57,852 nucleotides of DNA from CAYLYM01 sp964387645 (GCA_964387645.1 CAYLYM010000011.1:1-57852), one strand, 5' to 3'; shown: positions 46,446 to 56,387, counted from the stretch's first letter. Notes: generated from the sequence alone by a model not told the origin. Numbers and translations: made by a program.

Positions 46446-48566
46446 ATGCTAAGTTTTTTAAATCCATCCGTTCTTATTGGTCTTTTCGCTGCTTTGATTC
46501 CTCTAATTATCCATATACTGAATCGTCGAAAAACTAAAGAAACCAACTTTAGTACTATTCATTTTCTTAAACAGATGGCTCGCAAAGAAATGAGACGATT
46601 AAAAATTCGGCAAATTTTACTTCTTATCTTGAGAACACTTATCATCATCTTATTAATCCTTGTTTTTTCCAGGCCAACTATTCGTACAGAGGCAAGTTTA
46701 TTAACCAACAGAAGCGTATCAGAGGTGGTAATTCTTATCGACAATAGCCTATCTTTAAATCGTTTGGAGCTTACAGGCAGTCTACTTACAAAACTACATC
46801 AAAAATGGCTAAATTTGGAAACTCTTTTTAAAACCGGCGACCGTATCTCTGTTATTTTAGCTGTAAAACCTCTAAACATATTAGCAGAACGAGAACCTTA
46901 TTCAAGAAGTTTTTGGGAAAAAATTGCTAAAAAAATTGAACCGGGATTCCTATCTGGTAATTTATCAGAAGCAATTATTACTGCACTTGGAATTTTACAA
47001 AAATCTGAATCATATAATAAGGAAATTTATATAATCTCAGATTTTCAAAAAAATGGAATCAATTTAAAAAGTTTACAATCATTGGATAAAAGTTGGATTA
47101 AAAACGTTAGAATTTTTCTTTTACCTGTATTTGGTCAAAATAGTGAAAATATTTCAGTTGATTCCGCCTATGTAGTCAATAGATTAGTTGAAAAAAATTT
47201 ACCAATAAGAATTAATGCGTTTGTTCAAAATCACCATCATGATAAACATCTTAATACTTTAATCTCATTAATTCTAAATGGTAAAAGAGTTGGTCAAAAA
47301 AATATTAATTTGGCCAGCCAGGAGGAGACCAACATTAGTTTTGAAACAACACTTCAAACCAGCGGTTTTATTTCCGGGTATGTCGAATGCGAGAATGACG
47401 CATTATTAGAAGACAACCGATTTTATTTTAATTTTTATGTGCCAGAAAAAATAAATATTTTACATATAAAACCACGCAATATAACAAATAGTTTTATTCC
47501 ATTAATCCTTCAGCCCGCCATTGAAAAAGGTATTTTCACATATCAAGAGATAGATCTGGGAGATTGGTACTCGATTGACTTTTCCAAATACCAGACGATT
47601 ATCATAGAAAATGCTGATCTTATATCCACTTCTCTTCTTAACCGGATTCTTCAATACTGTCGAAATGGAAATGGCCTGATACTTCTTCCCGGCCAGAAAC
47701 TATCACTACCATCTTTCAATAAATTACTTAAATCATTAAATTTAGGACAAATTATAGCATTAAAAGGTGAAATTGGAATAACAAAACAAAAAATTTCTTT
47801 AGATGAAATTTATCCAGATCACCCAATTTTTGAAGGTTTGTTCGAAAAACCTGGAAAATTAATTCCAGTTAACTTTTTTGCATATTATCAACTGAAGACT
47901 TCAGCACAGAGTGAGGTTATTTTAAAGTTAAAAAATGGAGATCCAATCTTAATTAATGCACCTCGAACATTGGAAAATATCTTTCTATTTTTAGCGCCTT
48001 TAGATTTGAAATGGAACGACTTAGCCACCAGTGGATTAGTTGTTCCATTATTTTACCGCATGATTTATTATACCGCAACGCGAAACATTACCGATCGTGT
48101 TCAGATTAAAGTGGGTGAAATATATAAAGAAGAATGGCACCAATTAGGTCCACCTTATTCATTTAGCTTTTTACGACCTGATGGTATTGAAGAAAAAATT
48201 ACACCTGTATTTAAAGGATCAAATATTTTATTACAAATTAAAGGTAATAATTTACCAGGGAACTATGAAATTTTAAAAAATGGTAAGAAGATAGCCGTGT
48301 ATTCTGTTAATCATGACCAAAAGGAATCGAGCGAAGAATTCCTTTCTGAAGATGATTTTGGAAATATTTTTAAAAACACAATCTGGATTTCTCCAGATGC
48401 GAAAATCGATAATCAGGTAAAAATGAGCCGATTTGGGAAAGAAATCTGGCCATATTTACTTATTCTGGCCCTAATTTTACTTCTTATTGAAATGGTTTTG
48501 GCTTTTACAGGCTCACGTAAGGAATCATTACAATTGAAGCATGAAATAGCAAAATTAGAAGAGTAA
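46446..48566 (+). CDS. BatA-domain membrane protein with VWA-like domain
   Basis: A 706-residue inner-membrane protein. Residues 1-80 form the BatA N-terminal double-transmembrane domain: FLNPSVLIGLFAALIPLIIHILNRRK, the Lys/Arg-rich loop, then a second helix ending near PTIR (outline). A VWA-like domain with an intact MIDAS start, ILIDNSLSLN (DxSxS), follows at about residue 97. A large extracytoplasmic domain with a glutamine-amidotransferase-like part (about 350-560) precedes a C-terminal helix (about 665-688). This build is common in Bacteroidota-like genomes. The role is unknown and may involve envelope assembly. No strong ribosome-binding site is seen. Confidence 0.8.
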   Translation: MLSFLNPSVLIGLFAALIPLIIHILNRRKTKETNFSTIHFLKQMARKEMRRLKIRQILLLILRTLIIILLILVFSRPTIRTEASLLTNRSVSEVVILIDNSLSLNRLELTGSLLTKLHQKWLNLETLFKTGDRISVILAVKPLNILAEREPYSRSFWEKIAKKIEPGFLSGNLSEAIITALGILQKSESYNKEIYIISDFQKNGINLKSLQSLDKSWIKNVRIFLLPVFGQNSENISVDSAYVVNRLVEKNLPIRINAFVQNHHHDKHLNTLISLILNGKRVGQKNINLASQEETNISFETTLQTSGFISGYVECENDALLEDNRFYFNFYVPEKINILHIKPRNITNSFIPLILQPAIEKGIFTYQEIDLGDWYSIDFSKYQTIIIENADLISTSLLNRILQYCRNGNGLILLPGQKLSLPSFNKLLKSLNLGQIIALKGEIGITKQKISLDEIYPDHPIFEGLFEKPGKLIPVNFFAYYQLKTSAQSEVILKLKNGDPILINAPRTLENIFLFLAPLDLKWNDLATSGLVVPLFYRMIYYTATRNITDRVQIKVGEIYKEEWHQLGPPYSFSFLRPDGIEEKITPVFKGSNILLQIKGNNLPGNYEILKNGKKIAVYSVNHDQKESSEEFLSEDDFGNIFKNTIWISPDAKIDNQVKMSRFGKEIWPYLLILALILLLIEMVLAFTGSRKESLQLKHEIAKLEE

Positions 48567-48983
48567 ATATAGATGAATAAATCGCAGTCGAGAAAACTTA
48601 ACTATTTATGAGTTCACTCTAAAAAGATGGGTTTGTGCAAAAATGTTATTTTTCTATTAGGTTCACAGGGTTCCAATGGGGGATAGTTTACGCCATGAAC
48701 AAAATTCCGTCAGGCCAGCCGATTGGAGCGAAGCGGAAATCCCGTCTGGCTGGCGCAGCCGAAGAGAGAAGAATCTCTTAATATTTATTAAGTTAGAAAA
48801 CTTAAGGCAAAGTGCAGGGTACCCTTGCTATGTTGCTTTGGATGACCAAAAGATTCTTTTTAGATTAAGCCCATTAATCAATTTAAAAATTTTATTTGAA
48901 AAATTAAGAAACATTTTTAATTCATAATTTTTAAATTTAGGGAAATGAAAAAATATTGGAACTAAAAAAAGGGGGATTGATAA
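48567..48983. other. Intergenic region with dispersed GC-rich repeat, copy B
   Basis: The spacer between the BatA-like gene and hflX. From about 48674 to 48785 it carries GGGGGATAGTTTACGCCA, TCAGGCCAGCC, GGAGCGAAGCGG, GTCTGGCTGGCGCAGCC and GAAGAATCTC. The first block matches the hydE-hydF spacer copy A, and the later blocks resemble the palindrome at 25.27 kb. The region also reads as an 83-codon ORF (48676-48927), but its composition and repeat content argue against a gene. The GGGGG block just before hflX may serve as its ribosome-binding site. Confidence 0.5.
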
Positions 48984-50279
48984 CTGACATTTCCAATTGA
49001 GGAATTAAAGAAGAAAGAAAAAGCCATATTAGTAGGCGTAGAATTGCCTGACCAGCAAAACGGTGAGTATGAAGAAAATTTGAAGGAGTTAGAACAACTA
49101 GCCCGTACAGCAGGTTTGGAAATTTGCGGAAACCTGACACAAGAACGCCAAAGAATTAATCCAGCTTATTTTATAGGTTCTGGAAAAGTAAATGAATTGA
49201 GTGAACTGATCCAGACGACAGGGTCAAATGTTGTTATTTTCGATGAGGAACTTAGTCCAGCCCAGATTAGGAATTTAGAAAAAGTACTGAAGATCAAAGT
49301 TATTGATCGGAGTACTCTGATATTAGATATTTTCGCAAAACACGCCCGTACTCGGGAGGCAAAAACCCAGGTTGAATTAGCACAATTGGAACATTTGCTT
49401 CCTAGATTAACGAGACAATGGTCTCACCTTTCCCGACAAGTCGGCGGAATTGGAACAAAAGGTCCGGGTGAGACACAATTAGAAACAGACCGTCGGCTAA
49501 TTAGAACGCGAATAGAGAAACTAAGACGTGATTTGGCAACTATAGACCGCCAGCGAACTGTTCAGCGTAAAAACCGGAAAAAACTTTTCAGAGGGGCGCT
49601 TATCGGATATACTAATGTAGGGAAATCTACCATAATGAATATGCTTTCTGGATCTCAGGTTCTGGTCGAAAATCAATTATTTGCTACTCTGGATTCTACC
49701 ATTCGGCGTGTCCGATTGAATGACGAGCATGAGATGCTTTTAGGAGATACCGTCGGTTTCATTCGTAAACTTCCTCACAACCTTGTAGCTTCTTTTAAAA
49801 GCACACTTGACGAAGTCCGAGAAGCAGACATTCTCCTTCATGTGGTAGACATTACTCATCCACAGTTCCGCGAACAGATGCATGTAGTAATGAATGTTCT
49901 GGAAGATTTAGGCGTACATCAAAAACCTATGTTAATCATTTTTAATAAAATTGATAAATTAAAAGAAATCGGTTTCATTGGCACACTTAAAAAACAATAT
50001 CCTTCGGCGGTTTTTATTTCGGCAATCCGACATATCGGTGTTGAATCGTTGAAAAAAGCCTTAATTGCCCATATAGAAAAAGAGTTTATATTAGGTCAAT
50101 TAGAAATACCCATTCAACATCAGAAATTTATACATTATCTTCATTCTGTAGCTGTGGTACAATCTCAAGAATATTTAGGTGATTTAGTAAATATTTCTTT
50201 CAAATGCCATCGGACAATTTACTGGCAACTTCTTGCTAAATATCAGAATATTAATAAAAAAGAAACTGAAGAAACTTAA
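48984..50279 (+). CDS. hflX: GTPase HflX
   Basis: A ribosome-associated GTPase that splits stalled or heat-damaged 70S ribosomes. GTPase motifs are GYTNVGKST, DTVGF and NKIDK, and the HflX domain has the signature KGPGETQLETDRR. The conserved N-terminal phrase KAILVGVELP is encoded upstream of the first standard start codon (TTG 49044). The frame is open back to a TAA at 48981-48983, with no ATG, GTG or TTG in between. I therefore place the start at CTG 48984, 8 bases after GGGGG. ATT 48996 is another possible start. A conventional start at 49044 would remove conserved residues. yjbQ follows after 16 bases. Confidence 0.9.
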   Translation: MTFPIEELKKKEKAILVGVELPDQQNGEYEENLKELEQLARTAGLEICGNLTQERQRINPAYFIGSGKVNELSELIQTTGSNVVIFDEELSPAQIRNLEKVLKIKVIDRSTLILDIFAKHARTREAKTQVELAQLEHLLPRLTRQWSHLSRQVGGIGTKGPGETQLETDRRLIRTRIEKLRRDLATIDRQRTVQRKNRKKLFRGALIGYTNVGKSTIMNMLSGSQVLVENQLFATLDSTIRRVRLNDEHEMLLGDTVGFIRKLPHNLVASFKSTLDEVREADILLHVVDITHPQFREQMHVVMNVLEDLGVHQKPMLIIFNKIDKLKEIGFIGTLKKQYPSAVFISAIRHIGVESLKKALIAHIEKEFILGQLEIPIQHQKFIHYLHSVAVVQSQEYLGDLVNISFKCHRTIYWQLLAKYQNINKKETEET

Positions 50280-50295
50280 AAAAGGAAGGTAACCC

Positions 50296-50709
50296 ATGAA
50301 ATTTGCTACGGAGTACATCTGGTTTAACACAGCACGAAAGCGTGAGTATATCAATATTACCGACCGCGTTGAGGAAGTGGTTAGGAAAAGTGGAGTTCAG
50401 GAAGGGATGGTGTTGGTGAGTGCCATGCATATTACTGCAGGCGTATATGTAAATGATGCAGAACAAGGTCTTATCCAGGATATTGATGAGTGGTTGGAAA
50501 AGCTAGCACCCTTCAATTTGAATTACCGCCATCATCGCACCGGAGAAACGAATGGCGATGCACATCTAAAAAGTTTATTAATTCACCACGAAGTAATTGT
50601 ACCTATTACTAAAGGTCGTTTAGACCTGGGACCATGGCAACAAATTTATTATGCTGAATTTGACGGTCAACGTAAAAAACGTCTAATAATCAAAGTAATG
50701 GGTGAATGA
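50296..50709 (+). CDS. YjbQ / UPF0047 family protein
   Basis: A 137-residue protein of the YjbQ (UPF0047) family, members of which have weak thiamine phosphate synthase activity in vitro and no settled role. Conserved segments are VLVSAMHITAGVYVNDAE, NYRHHRTGETNGDAHLKSLLIHHEV and GRLDLGPWQQIYYAEFDG (the His/Asp/Glu cluster is probably the metal or active site). AAGGAAGG precedes the ATG. It lies 16 bases after hflX and is probably co-transcribed, although the two have no known shared role. Confidence 0.92.
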   Translation: MKFATEYIWFNTARKREYINITDRVEEVVRKSGVQEGMVLVSAMHITAGVYVNDAEQGLIQDIDEWLEKLAPFNLNYRHHRTGETNGDAHLKSLLIHHEVIVPITKGRLDLGPWQQIYYAEFDGQRKKRLIIKVMGE

Positions 50710-50836
50710 ATTCCTTGAAAATTGCTTTATTTAATTTCGTTTGCTTCCGAAGATAAAAGAATAAAAAATATCGGAACGAGTAGGAAAATGAGGCTATCTT
50801 AAATTCATAAATAGAGAAAAATATTTAACGAAGTTG

Positions 50837-52453
50837 ATGGAAAGACAGATAAGCAAAAAAATCGTTTACATTTTCTTCATTTTAATTTTTTTATTTGGTA
50901 CTGTCCTTCGCGCTCAGTATGTACGCCGACGTACTTTCTCTACTGAACACGAGCGTCGTTTACAATATGCCCTGGATGATTGGATCAGCTATTTAGAAAG
51001 TAAATATATAAGTTCAGTTGCCGTGGGAACCGAGTACATTTATTTCGGGACCCTTGATGGAGGAATTCTGCGTTATCATCTTTATGAAAATTTCTGGGAT
51101 TTTCCTTTCACTACCAGTAATGGCTTAAAAGGTAATAGAGTTCTTGATGTAGCTTTTGATGAAGACTCTGGCTATCTATGGGCAGTTACACAACCGTTGG
51201 AAAAACCTTATTTACCTCCCGATACTTGCATTTTCATGCCTGCTGATCATGAATGGTATTGCAAATCCCAGGTTTCTTATTGGCCTTATAAATTCCCTTC
51301 CAGAGGGCTTCCAGATACAATTAGTAAAATAAACTATAACATTTTTTATCCAGCAAAATATTTAAATTTACTTCCCACTTTTTTCGCCAACGGTGAATAC
51401 ACTTTAACTGGCGATTGGAAAATTTTAGACGACCGCTTTGATGAGTTCCCAATAAGCGGATTTTTATTAGATCACTGGGAAAGAGTATGGTTCTTAATAG
51501 ATGGATTGGGGATTGGAATCGGAAGCACTTTTTCCCAACGGATGGATGTTTTAATTAAAGGGTTAACCCATATTTCACCGCAAGTTATTCAATATCAATA
51601 TAATGACTTATGGATCGGTGGTATTCCCTTACCAGGGAGGGGACGACCTGGAATTGTTCACTGGAAAGATAACGATGGAAGTTGGGAATACTATCAAGCC
51701 CGATTCATCCCACAGCTTCGCAGTGATTACGTCTACGATATTGAATCCCGTGGAGATTCTGTCTGGTTCGCCACTGAATTGGGGGTGACTCTCTTTAATA
51801 CTAGAAAAAATCGGTGGAAAAATTTTAACGTAAAACACGGGCTCTATAGTCAGGAAGTGTACGATTTGTTTCTCAAAGGAAATATTCTATATATAGGTAC
51901 CCGAGAAGGTTTAAATTATCTGGACTTAACTACGGGCAAAGTCAGGCGTGAGAAAGATGATAACATTCGTTTAGCTACCATTTATCAAATTGCCGGAAAC
52001 GATTCTTCTCTCTGGTTAGCAACAAACCGGGGAATTTTTCGATATCTGGATAAAAAGAAAAAATGGGAAATTGTTACAACTTCTGCTCCCATACAGGATT
52101 TACCTGTTTACGCTGTTCAAATTTTTGGCCCGGAAGTCTGGTTTACATCACCAGGAGGCATTTTTTGGTTGGATACGCGAACAAATCAATGGGAATCTTT
52201 TCCGCAAATTGGACTGGAAGTTAAAGGACCTTATTCAGATATCGAAGTTAACAGAAAAAGTGTTTGGGTGAGTACTACCGAAGGACTTTTAAAATATGAT
52301 AGAGAGAGAAAATATTGGCTGCTATTTACAACCGAAGATGGTTTATTAGACAATCAATGTCGCCGTTTACTCCTTGATGGAGATTATATTTGGATAGCCA
52401 CCCGATCGGGAATAACCCAGTTTTATTGGAACAATCCAAACCGCATTGATTAA
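50837..52453 (+). CDS. Secreted beta-propeller protein (two-component-regulator-propeller type)
   Basis: A 538-residue exported protein with a signal peptide (about residues 8-26, ending LRAQ). It consists mostly of propeller blades with the pattern W/V-W-F/L/V-A/G-T-x-x-G-L/I/V-x-x-[FY]-[ND]: VWFATELGVTLFN, LYIGTREGLNYLD, LWLATNRGIFRYLD, VWVSTTEGLLKYD and IWIATRSGITQFY. This is the 'two-component regulator propeller' repeat seen in sensor domains, but no kinase domain follows. It probably works alone as a periplasmic or surface ligand-binding protein. ATG 50837 is preferred to the adjacent TTG. A terminator follows. Confidence 0.83.
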   Translation: MERQISKKIVYIFFILIFLFGTVLRAQYVRRRTFSTEHERRLQYALDDWISYLESKYISSVAVGTEYIYFGTLDGGILRYHLYENFWDFPFTTSNGLKGNRVLDVAFDEDSGYLWAVTQPLEKPYLPPDTCIFMPADHEWYCKSQVSYWPYKFPSRGLPDTISKINYNIFYPAKYLNLLPTFFANGEYTLTGDWKILDDRFDEFPISGFLLDHWERVWFLIDGLGIGIGSTFSQRMDVLIKGLTHISPQVIQYQYNDLWIGGIPLPGRGRPGIVHWKDNDGSWEYYQARFIPQLRSDYVYDIESRGDSVWFATELGVTLFNTRKNRWKNFNVKHGLYSQEVYDLFLKGNILYIGTREGLNYLDLTTGKVRREKDDNIRLATIYQIAGNDSSLWLATNRGIFRYLDKKKKWEIVTTSAPIQDLPVYAVQIFGPEVWFTSPGGIFWLDTRTNQWESFPQIGLEVKGPYSDIEVNRKSVWVSTTEGLLKYDRERKYWLLFTTEDGLLDNQCRRLLLDGDYIWIATRSGITQFYWNNPNRID

Positions 52454-52583
52454 TACATTTGTGATAGCTCAATAATTTCTGCCAATTCTGATGTAAATCC
52501 GTTATTGATTATCGCAACATTAACCGAACGAGCCATGAGTAAAATTCCCAAAAAGATCAAAGCGATCCATAATGAGACGCATT

Positions 52584-52618
52584 AAAACCCCGGAAATTGA
52601 AATATCTCGGGGTCTTTT
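52584..52618. terminator. Bidirectional intrinsic terminator
   Basis: AAAACCCCG (52584-52592) pairs with CGGGGT and the TTTT after it (52608-52618), with one bulged C, around a loop of about 15 bases. It lies between the convergent propeller and fadN genes and has A/T flanks on both sides, so it could end both transcripts. Confidence 0.7.
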
Positions 52619-52641
52619 AAAGAAAGGTTATTAAAATAGGG

Positions 52642-54987
52642 TTAATTCCGTAAAGGTTTCCCTGTTTTCAGCATGTGTGCAATTCGCTGTTGCGTGAGTG
52701 GTTCAGCGCATAAACTCACAAAGGCTTCGCGCTCGATATCTAATAGATATTGTTCATCCACTGGCTGGAACGGGCTGCCTTTATCCCCACCAGTTAAAAC
52801 ATAGGCCAACTTTCGACCTATCAGGGCATCGTGCTGGGAGATTTTGCCAGCTTTTAGGAAATTTTCCAGGGTAGCTTCAATGGCCAATCTTCCGCCTTCG
52901 CCAGGTAAATAAATTTCTTTTTCCATCTCTGGTGGTTGATAATCTTTTGCTAATCGGAGTGCCTCCTGTTTGGCTTCGTAAATAAGATGATCGGGATTAA
53001 TAACGATCTTATCATCACGGGTTAGGTAACCCAAAAAAAACGCTTCCTTGGCTGAAGAAGACACTTTAGCGAATCCAATGGTTTCAAATGTTTTTTGAAC
53101 TACTGGAAAAGGTCCAGGCCGGCTTTTCGCCATAGTCTTCATATTGTTTAGTAGCAATCTTAAATTGCCTCCTGCACCCGGAATCAATCCAATACCCACC
53201 TCAACCAAACCACAATAAAGTTCTGCCGAAACAATCCTTCTATGACAGGCACCAATGATCTCATATCCACCTCCTAAACACACATTGAATGGTGCCGCAA
53301 CTACAGGAATTGGCGAAAAACGAATTTTCTGAGTAGCATCCTGAAAAGTTTTACTAAGCCTTTCCAACATTTCCCAGTTTTTCTCTTCACAATATTTTTG
53401 AATTAGCGCTAAATTGGCACCTGCCGAAAAATGTTGTCCCTGGTGACCGATAACCAATGCCTGAAATCCTGCCTCAGGCAAATAATCAATTGCTTCAGAA
53501 ATCATATCGATGATAGCACCATCTAATGGGTTAAATTGTGGCTGAATGATACTATGGAATTCCACCAAACCGACACCATCTCCCAAATCAATCAAACTGG
53601 CATTCCAGTTCCGTTTTAATTCTTTACCCACTTCTTTAAATAATTTCAATCGAATCACTTTGGAATGTTCTTTTAGCACTTGATATGATTTTTTAGGAAG
53701 GTCGAAGTAAGTGATGGAACCATTTTGACGACCATAAAATCTGTCTTTCCCGGAACGAACCATATCTAACACCCATGGCGCTACTGATTTCCCTTCTGAG
53801 GTCATCCTCTCGATAGTTTCTTCCAAACCTAAAGCATCCCAGGTTTCGAAAGGACCTAATTCCCAGCCAAAGCCCCATTTCATGGCATTATCAACGTTAA
53901 CGATATCGTCCGCAATTTCCGGGATACGATGGGCAGAGTAATTCAAAGTATTAGACAATAATTCCCATACAAATTTACCTGCTACATCATCACTATTTAC
54001 CAATGCCCGGATTTTGCCGATGGTGGTATGATGACGTTTTGCGACACGCAAACCATCCATCCGAACCCTTTTTTGTGGTTTGTATTCAAATTTCTCAAAA
54101 TCCAGGGATAAAATTTCTTTATTAACCTTTTGATAGAATCCTTTTTTAGTTTTGGCACCCAACATTTTATTCTCTATCATCATTTTTAGCAGGGCGGGTA
54201 TTCTGAATAAATCACGCGCTTCATCATCCGGGCATTTATCATAGGCCGTTTGCGCTACATGGGCCAGAGTATCCAGGCCAACAAGGTCAGCAGTTCGGAA
54301 TGTAGCGCTTTTAGGATGACCAATAACCGGACCGGTTAGTTGATCAGCCTCTTCTACTGTCAGGTGCATGCCCTGGGTTAATTTCAGAGTCAACATCATA
54401 CTGTAAACACCGATGCGGTTGGCAACAAAATTCGGAGTGTCTTTAGCATAAACGATTCCTTTACCCAATATATTCTCTCCCATATGCACTGCAAATTGAA
54501 CAACTTCCTGTAAAGTATCCGGTCCAGGCACAATTTCCAATAAATGCATGTACCGAGGTGGATTGAAAAAATGAGTAATGAGAAATCTCCTTTTAAATTC
54601 CTCCGGCATTCCTTCCAACATTTCTTTAATAGAGAGACCCGAAGTGTTAGAGCTAATGATTGCATCAGGCTTCAAATGCGGAAGTATTCGCTGGAATAAT
54701 TTCTGTTTTATATCCAGTCTTTCAATGACAGCTTCAATTACCCATCCAGCTTCTTTTATCTTTTTTAAATGATCGTCATAATTATATAGGGTAATCAAAT
54801 CAATGTACTTTGGAGAATAAAAGGCGGCGGGTTTTGTCTCTTTAGCTGCAGCCAGTCCCTTTTCTGCAGCTTCTTGAGAAATATCAAACAGCATAGAGGG
54901 AATACCAACATTAGCCAGATGCGCGGCAATCTGGCTTCCCATAATTCCGGCGCCAAGTATGGCCACTTTGTCAATTTTTTCATTCAT
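52642..54987 (-). CDS. fadN: 3-hydroxyacyl-CoA dehydrogenase / enoyl-CoA hydratase (FadN-type)
   Basis: A bifunctional beta-oxidation enzyme, 781 residues, with the dehydrogenase first and the hydratase last, the order of Bacillus FadN and the reverse of E. coli FadB. The NAD site is ILGAGIMGSQIAAHLANVG (about residues 10-28). The dehydrogenase signature LITHFFNPPRYMHLLEIV follows. The crotonase-fold part starts at about residue 470 and has HFSAGANLALI and CLGGGYEIIGACHR; VEVGIGLIPGAGGNLRLL is also typical. It begins 15 bases after fadA on the same strand, with GGGAGGG upstream. Confidence 0.92.
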   Translation of the reverse strand: MNEKIDKVAILGAGIMGSQIAAHLANVGIPSMLFDISQEAAEKGLAAAKETKPAAFYSPKYIDLITLYNYDDHLKKIKEAGWVIEAVIERLDIKQKLFQRILPHLKPDAIISSNTSGLSIKEMLEGMPEEFKRRFLITHFFNPPRYMHLLEIVPGPDTLQEVVQFAVHMGENILGKGIVYAKDTPNFVANRIGVYSMMLTLKLTQGMHLTVEEADQLTGPVIGHPKSATFRTADLVGLDTLAHVAQTAYDKCPDDEARDLFRIPALLKMMIENKMLGAKTKKGFYQKVNKEILSLDFEKFEYKPQKRVRMDGLRVAKRHHTTIGKIRALVNSDDVAGKFVWELLSNTLNYSAHRIPEIADDIVNVDNAMKWGFGWELGPFETWDALGLEETIERMTSEGKSVAPWVLDMVRSGKDRFYGRQNGSITYFDLPKKSYQVLKEHSKVIRLKLFKEVGKELKRNWNASLIDLGDGVGLVEFHSIIQPQFNPLDGAIIDMISEAIDYLPEAGFQALVIGHQGQHFSAGANLALIQKYCEEKNWEMLERLSKTFQDATQKIRFSPIPVVAAPFNVCLGGGYEIIGACHRRIVSAELYCGLVEVGIGLIPGAGGNLRLLLNNMKTMAKSRPGPFPVVQKTFETIGFAKVSSSAKEAFFLGYLTRDDKIVINPDHLIYEAKQEALRLAKDYQPPEMEKEIYLPGEGGRLAIEATLENFLKAGKISQHDALIGRKLAYVLTGGDKGSPFQPVDEQYLLDIEREAFVSLCAEPLTQQRIAHMLKTGKPLRN

Positions 54988-55002
54988 ATCCCTGCCCTCC
55001 CA

Positions 55003-56142
55003 TTACATTCGTTCAATTATGGTTGCGATTCCCTGCCCTCCACCAATACACATTGTGGCCAGGCCCAATTTAGCATTCTGCTGATCCATGACATTGAGCA
55101 GGGTTACCAGTATCCTGGCACCTGAACAACCTAAAGGATGACCAAGAGCAACCGCTCCGCCATTCAAATTAATCTTCTCCATGGGCCAATCACCTTTTTT
55201 AATAACATAAAGCGCCTGGGCAGCAAAAGCTTCGTTTAATTCAATGACATCGATATCATCCATTGTTAATCCGGCCCTTTTTAACGCTTTTTCAGTCGCT
55301 GGCAGTGGTCCCATTCCCATCCTAGTCCAGTCCACCCCGGCCACTGCCCTGGCAATTATTCTCGCACGGGGTTTAAGACCCAATTCTTTAGCAAGATTGC
55401 TACTAGTCATTAAAATGGCCGCTGCACCAATGGAATACGGACTACTGGTCGCAGCAGTAACAGTCCCATCAGCCAAGAAGGTCGGTTCAAGGCTTTTTAT
55501 TTTTTCCACATCGGGTTCACGCGGCCCTTCATCCCGGTCGATAATTATTCCATCTTTTTGAATCGGAACAACCTCATTACTGAAGCGCCCATTCTTCCAG
55601 GCATCCAATGCCTTCAGGTGGGAATGAATAGCAAATTCTTCTTGTTCTTCCCGAGTGATGTTCAACTCACGCGCCAGATTTTCGGCAGTCTCACCCATCC
55701 CCATATAATAACCTTTCTTGTACAATTCGGGATGAAAACTGGGATTATATCCACCCATGGGCACAGCAAACATATCCTCCACACCAGCCGCTATGGCCGC
55801 ATCATTATCTCCCACATTAATGGCATTATCAATCTGATGAACCGCATCCATGGAAGAGCCACAAAATCGATTGACAACCTTTGCACCACACTCCGTGGGC
55901 AGTCCGACAAGAATAGAAACACCGCGTGCCATCAACATGCCCTGAATACCCTCTGGAAAGGCACAACCTAAGACAAAGTCATCAATTTTTTCTAAAGGCA
56001 AATTCTTATTTCGTTCCAATAAGGCTTTGATCACCTGAGCAGTCAAATCATCGGCTCGGATACCGATCATCCTGCCTTTTTTCACGCCAATTGGACTGCG
56101 AACACCGTCAATGATAACCGCATAATGATCTTTGGTATGCAT
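55003..56142 (-). CDS. fadA: Acetyl-CoA C-acyltransferase (thiolase)
   Basis: Carries out thiolytic cleavage in beta-oxidation. The 379-residue protein has the acyl-binding Cys94 in VNRFCGSSMDA. The His in LNEAFAAQ and GGAVALGHPLGCSGARI and the second catalytic Cys in TMCIGGGQGIA are intact. AGGAG lies 8 bases before the ATG. fadN follows after 15 bases. Upstream, the remains of an acyl-CoA dehydrogenase gene suggest that this was once a fuller fadE-fadA-fadN cluster. Confidence 0.95.
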   Translation of the reverse strand: MHTKDHYAVIIDGVRSPIGVKKGRMIGIRADDLTAQVIKALLERNKNLPLEKIDDFVLGCAFPEGIQGMLMARGVSILVGLPTECGAKVVNRFCGSSMDAVHQIDNAINVGDNDAAIAAGVEDMFAVPMGGYNPSFHPELYKKGYYMGMGETAENLARELNITREEQEEFAIHSHLKALDAWKNGRFSNEVVPIQKDGIIIDRDEGPREPDVEKIKSLEPTFLADGTVTAATSSPYSIGAAAILMTSSNLAKELGLKPRARIIARAVAGVDWTRMGMGPLPATEKALKRAGLTMDDIDVIELNEAFAAQALYVIKKGDWPMEKINLNGGAVALGHPLGCSGARILVTLLNVMDQQNAKLGLATMCIGGGQGIATIIERM

Positions 56143-56387
56143 ATTTTATTCTCCTGAAATGTTTTGGTTAATCTCAATAATATTTCAAATGATTTTTCGT
56201 TAGAATGAGTATCTTCATTTCAACAATGATGCATTTTTTAAGTACTTTGAACAATATTCTGTAGAGACATCATTTGATTATACATTTTTTCATAAAACCA
56301 AAAAAATGAATGAATTTGCATCATTACTTTTTAGGATTAACTGAATTTAGATTTTATCTCAATCAAAGAGTGTACTTTTTATTAAGA

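Noticed and set aside
48676..48927. 83-codon ORF on the plus strand
   Set aside because: It reads straight through the GC-rich dispersed repeat and has no ribosome-binding site; the peptide has no recognisable domain.
52450..52536. 28-codon ORF on the minus strand overlapping the end of the propeller gene
   Set aside because: It has no ribosome-binding site and no family match that I recognise, and it lies inside a convergent spacer.
55244..55971. Two plus-strand ORFs of 105 and 137 codons opposite the thiolase gene
   Set aside because: They lie wholly within fadA, which is intact with all catalytic motifs, and have no recognisable domain.
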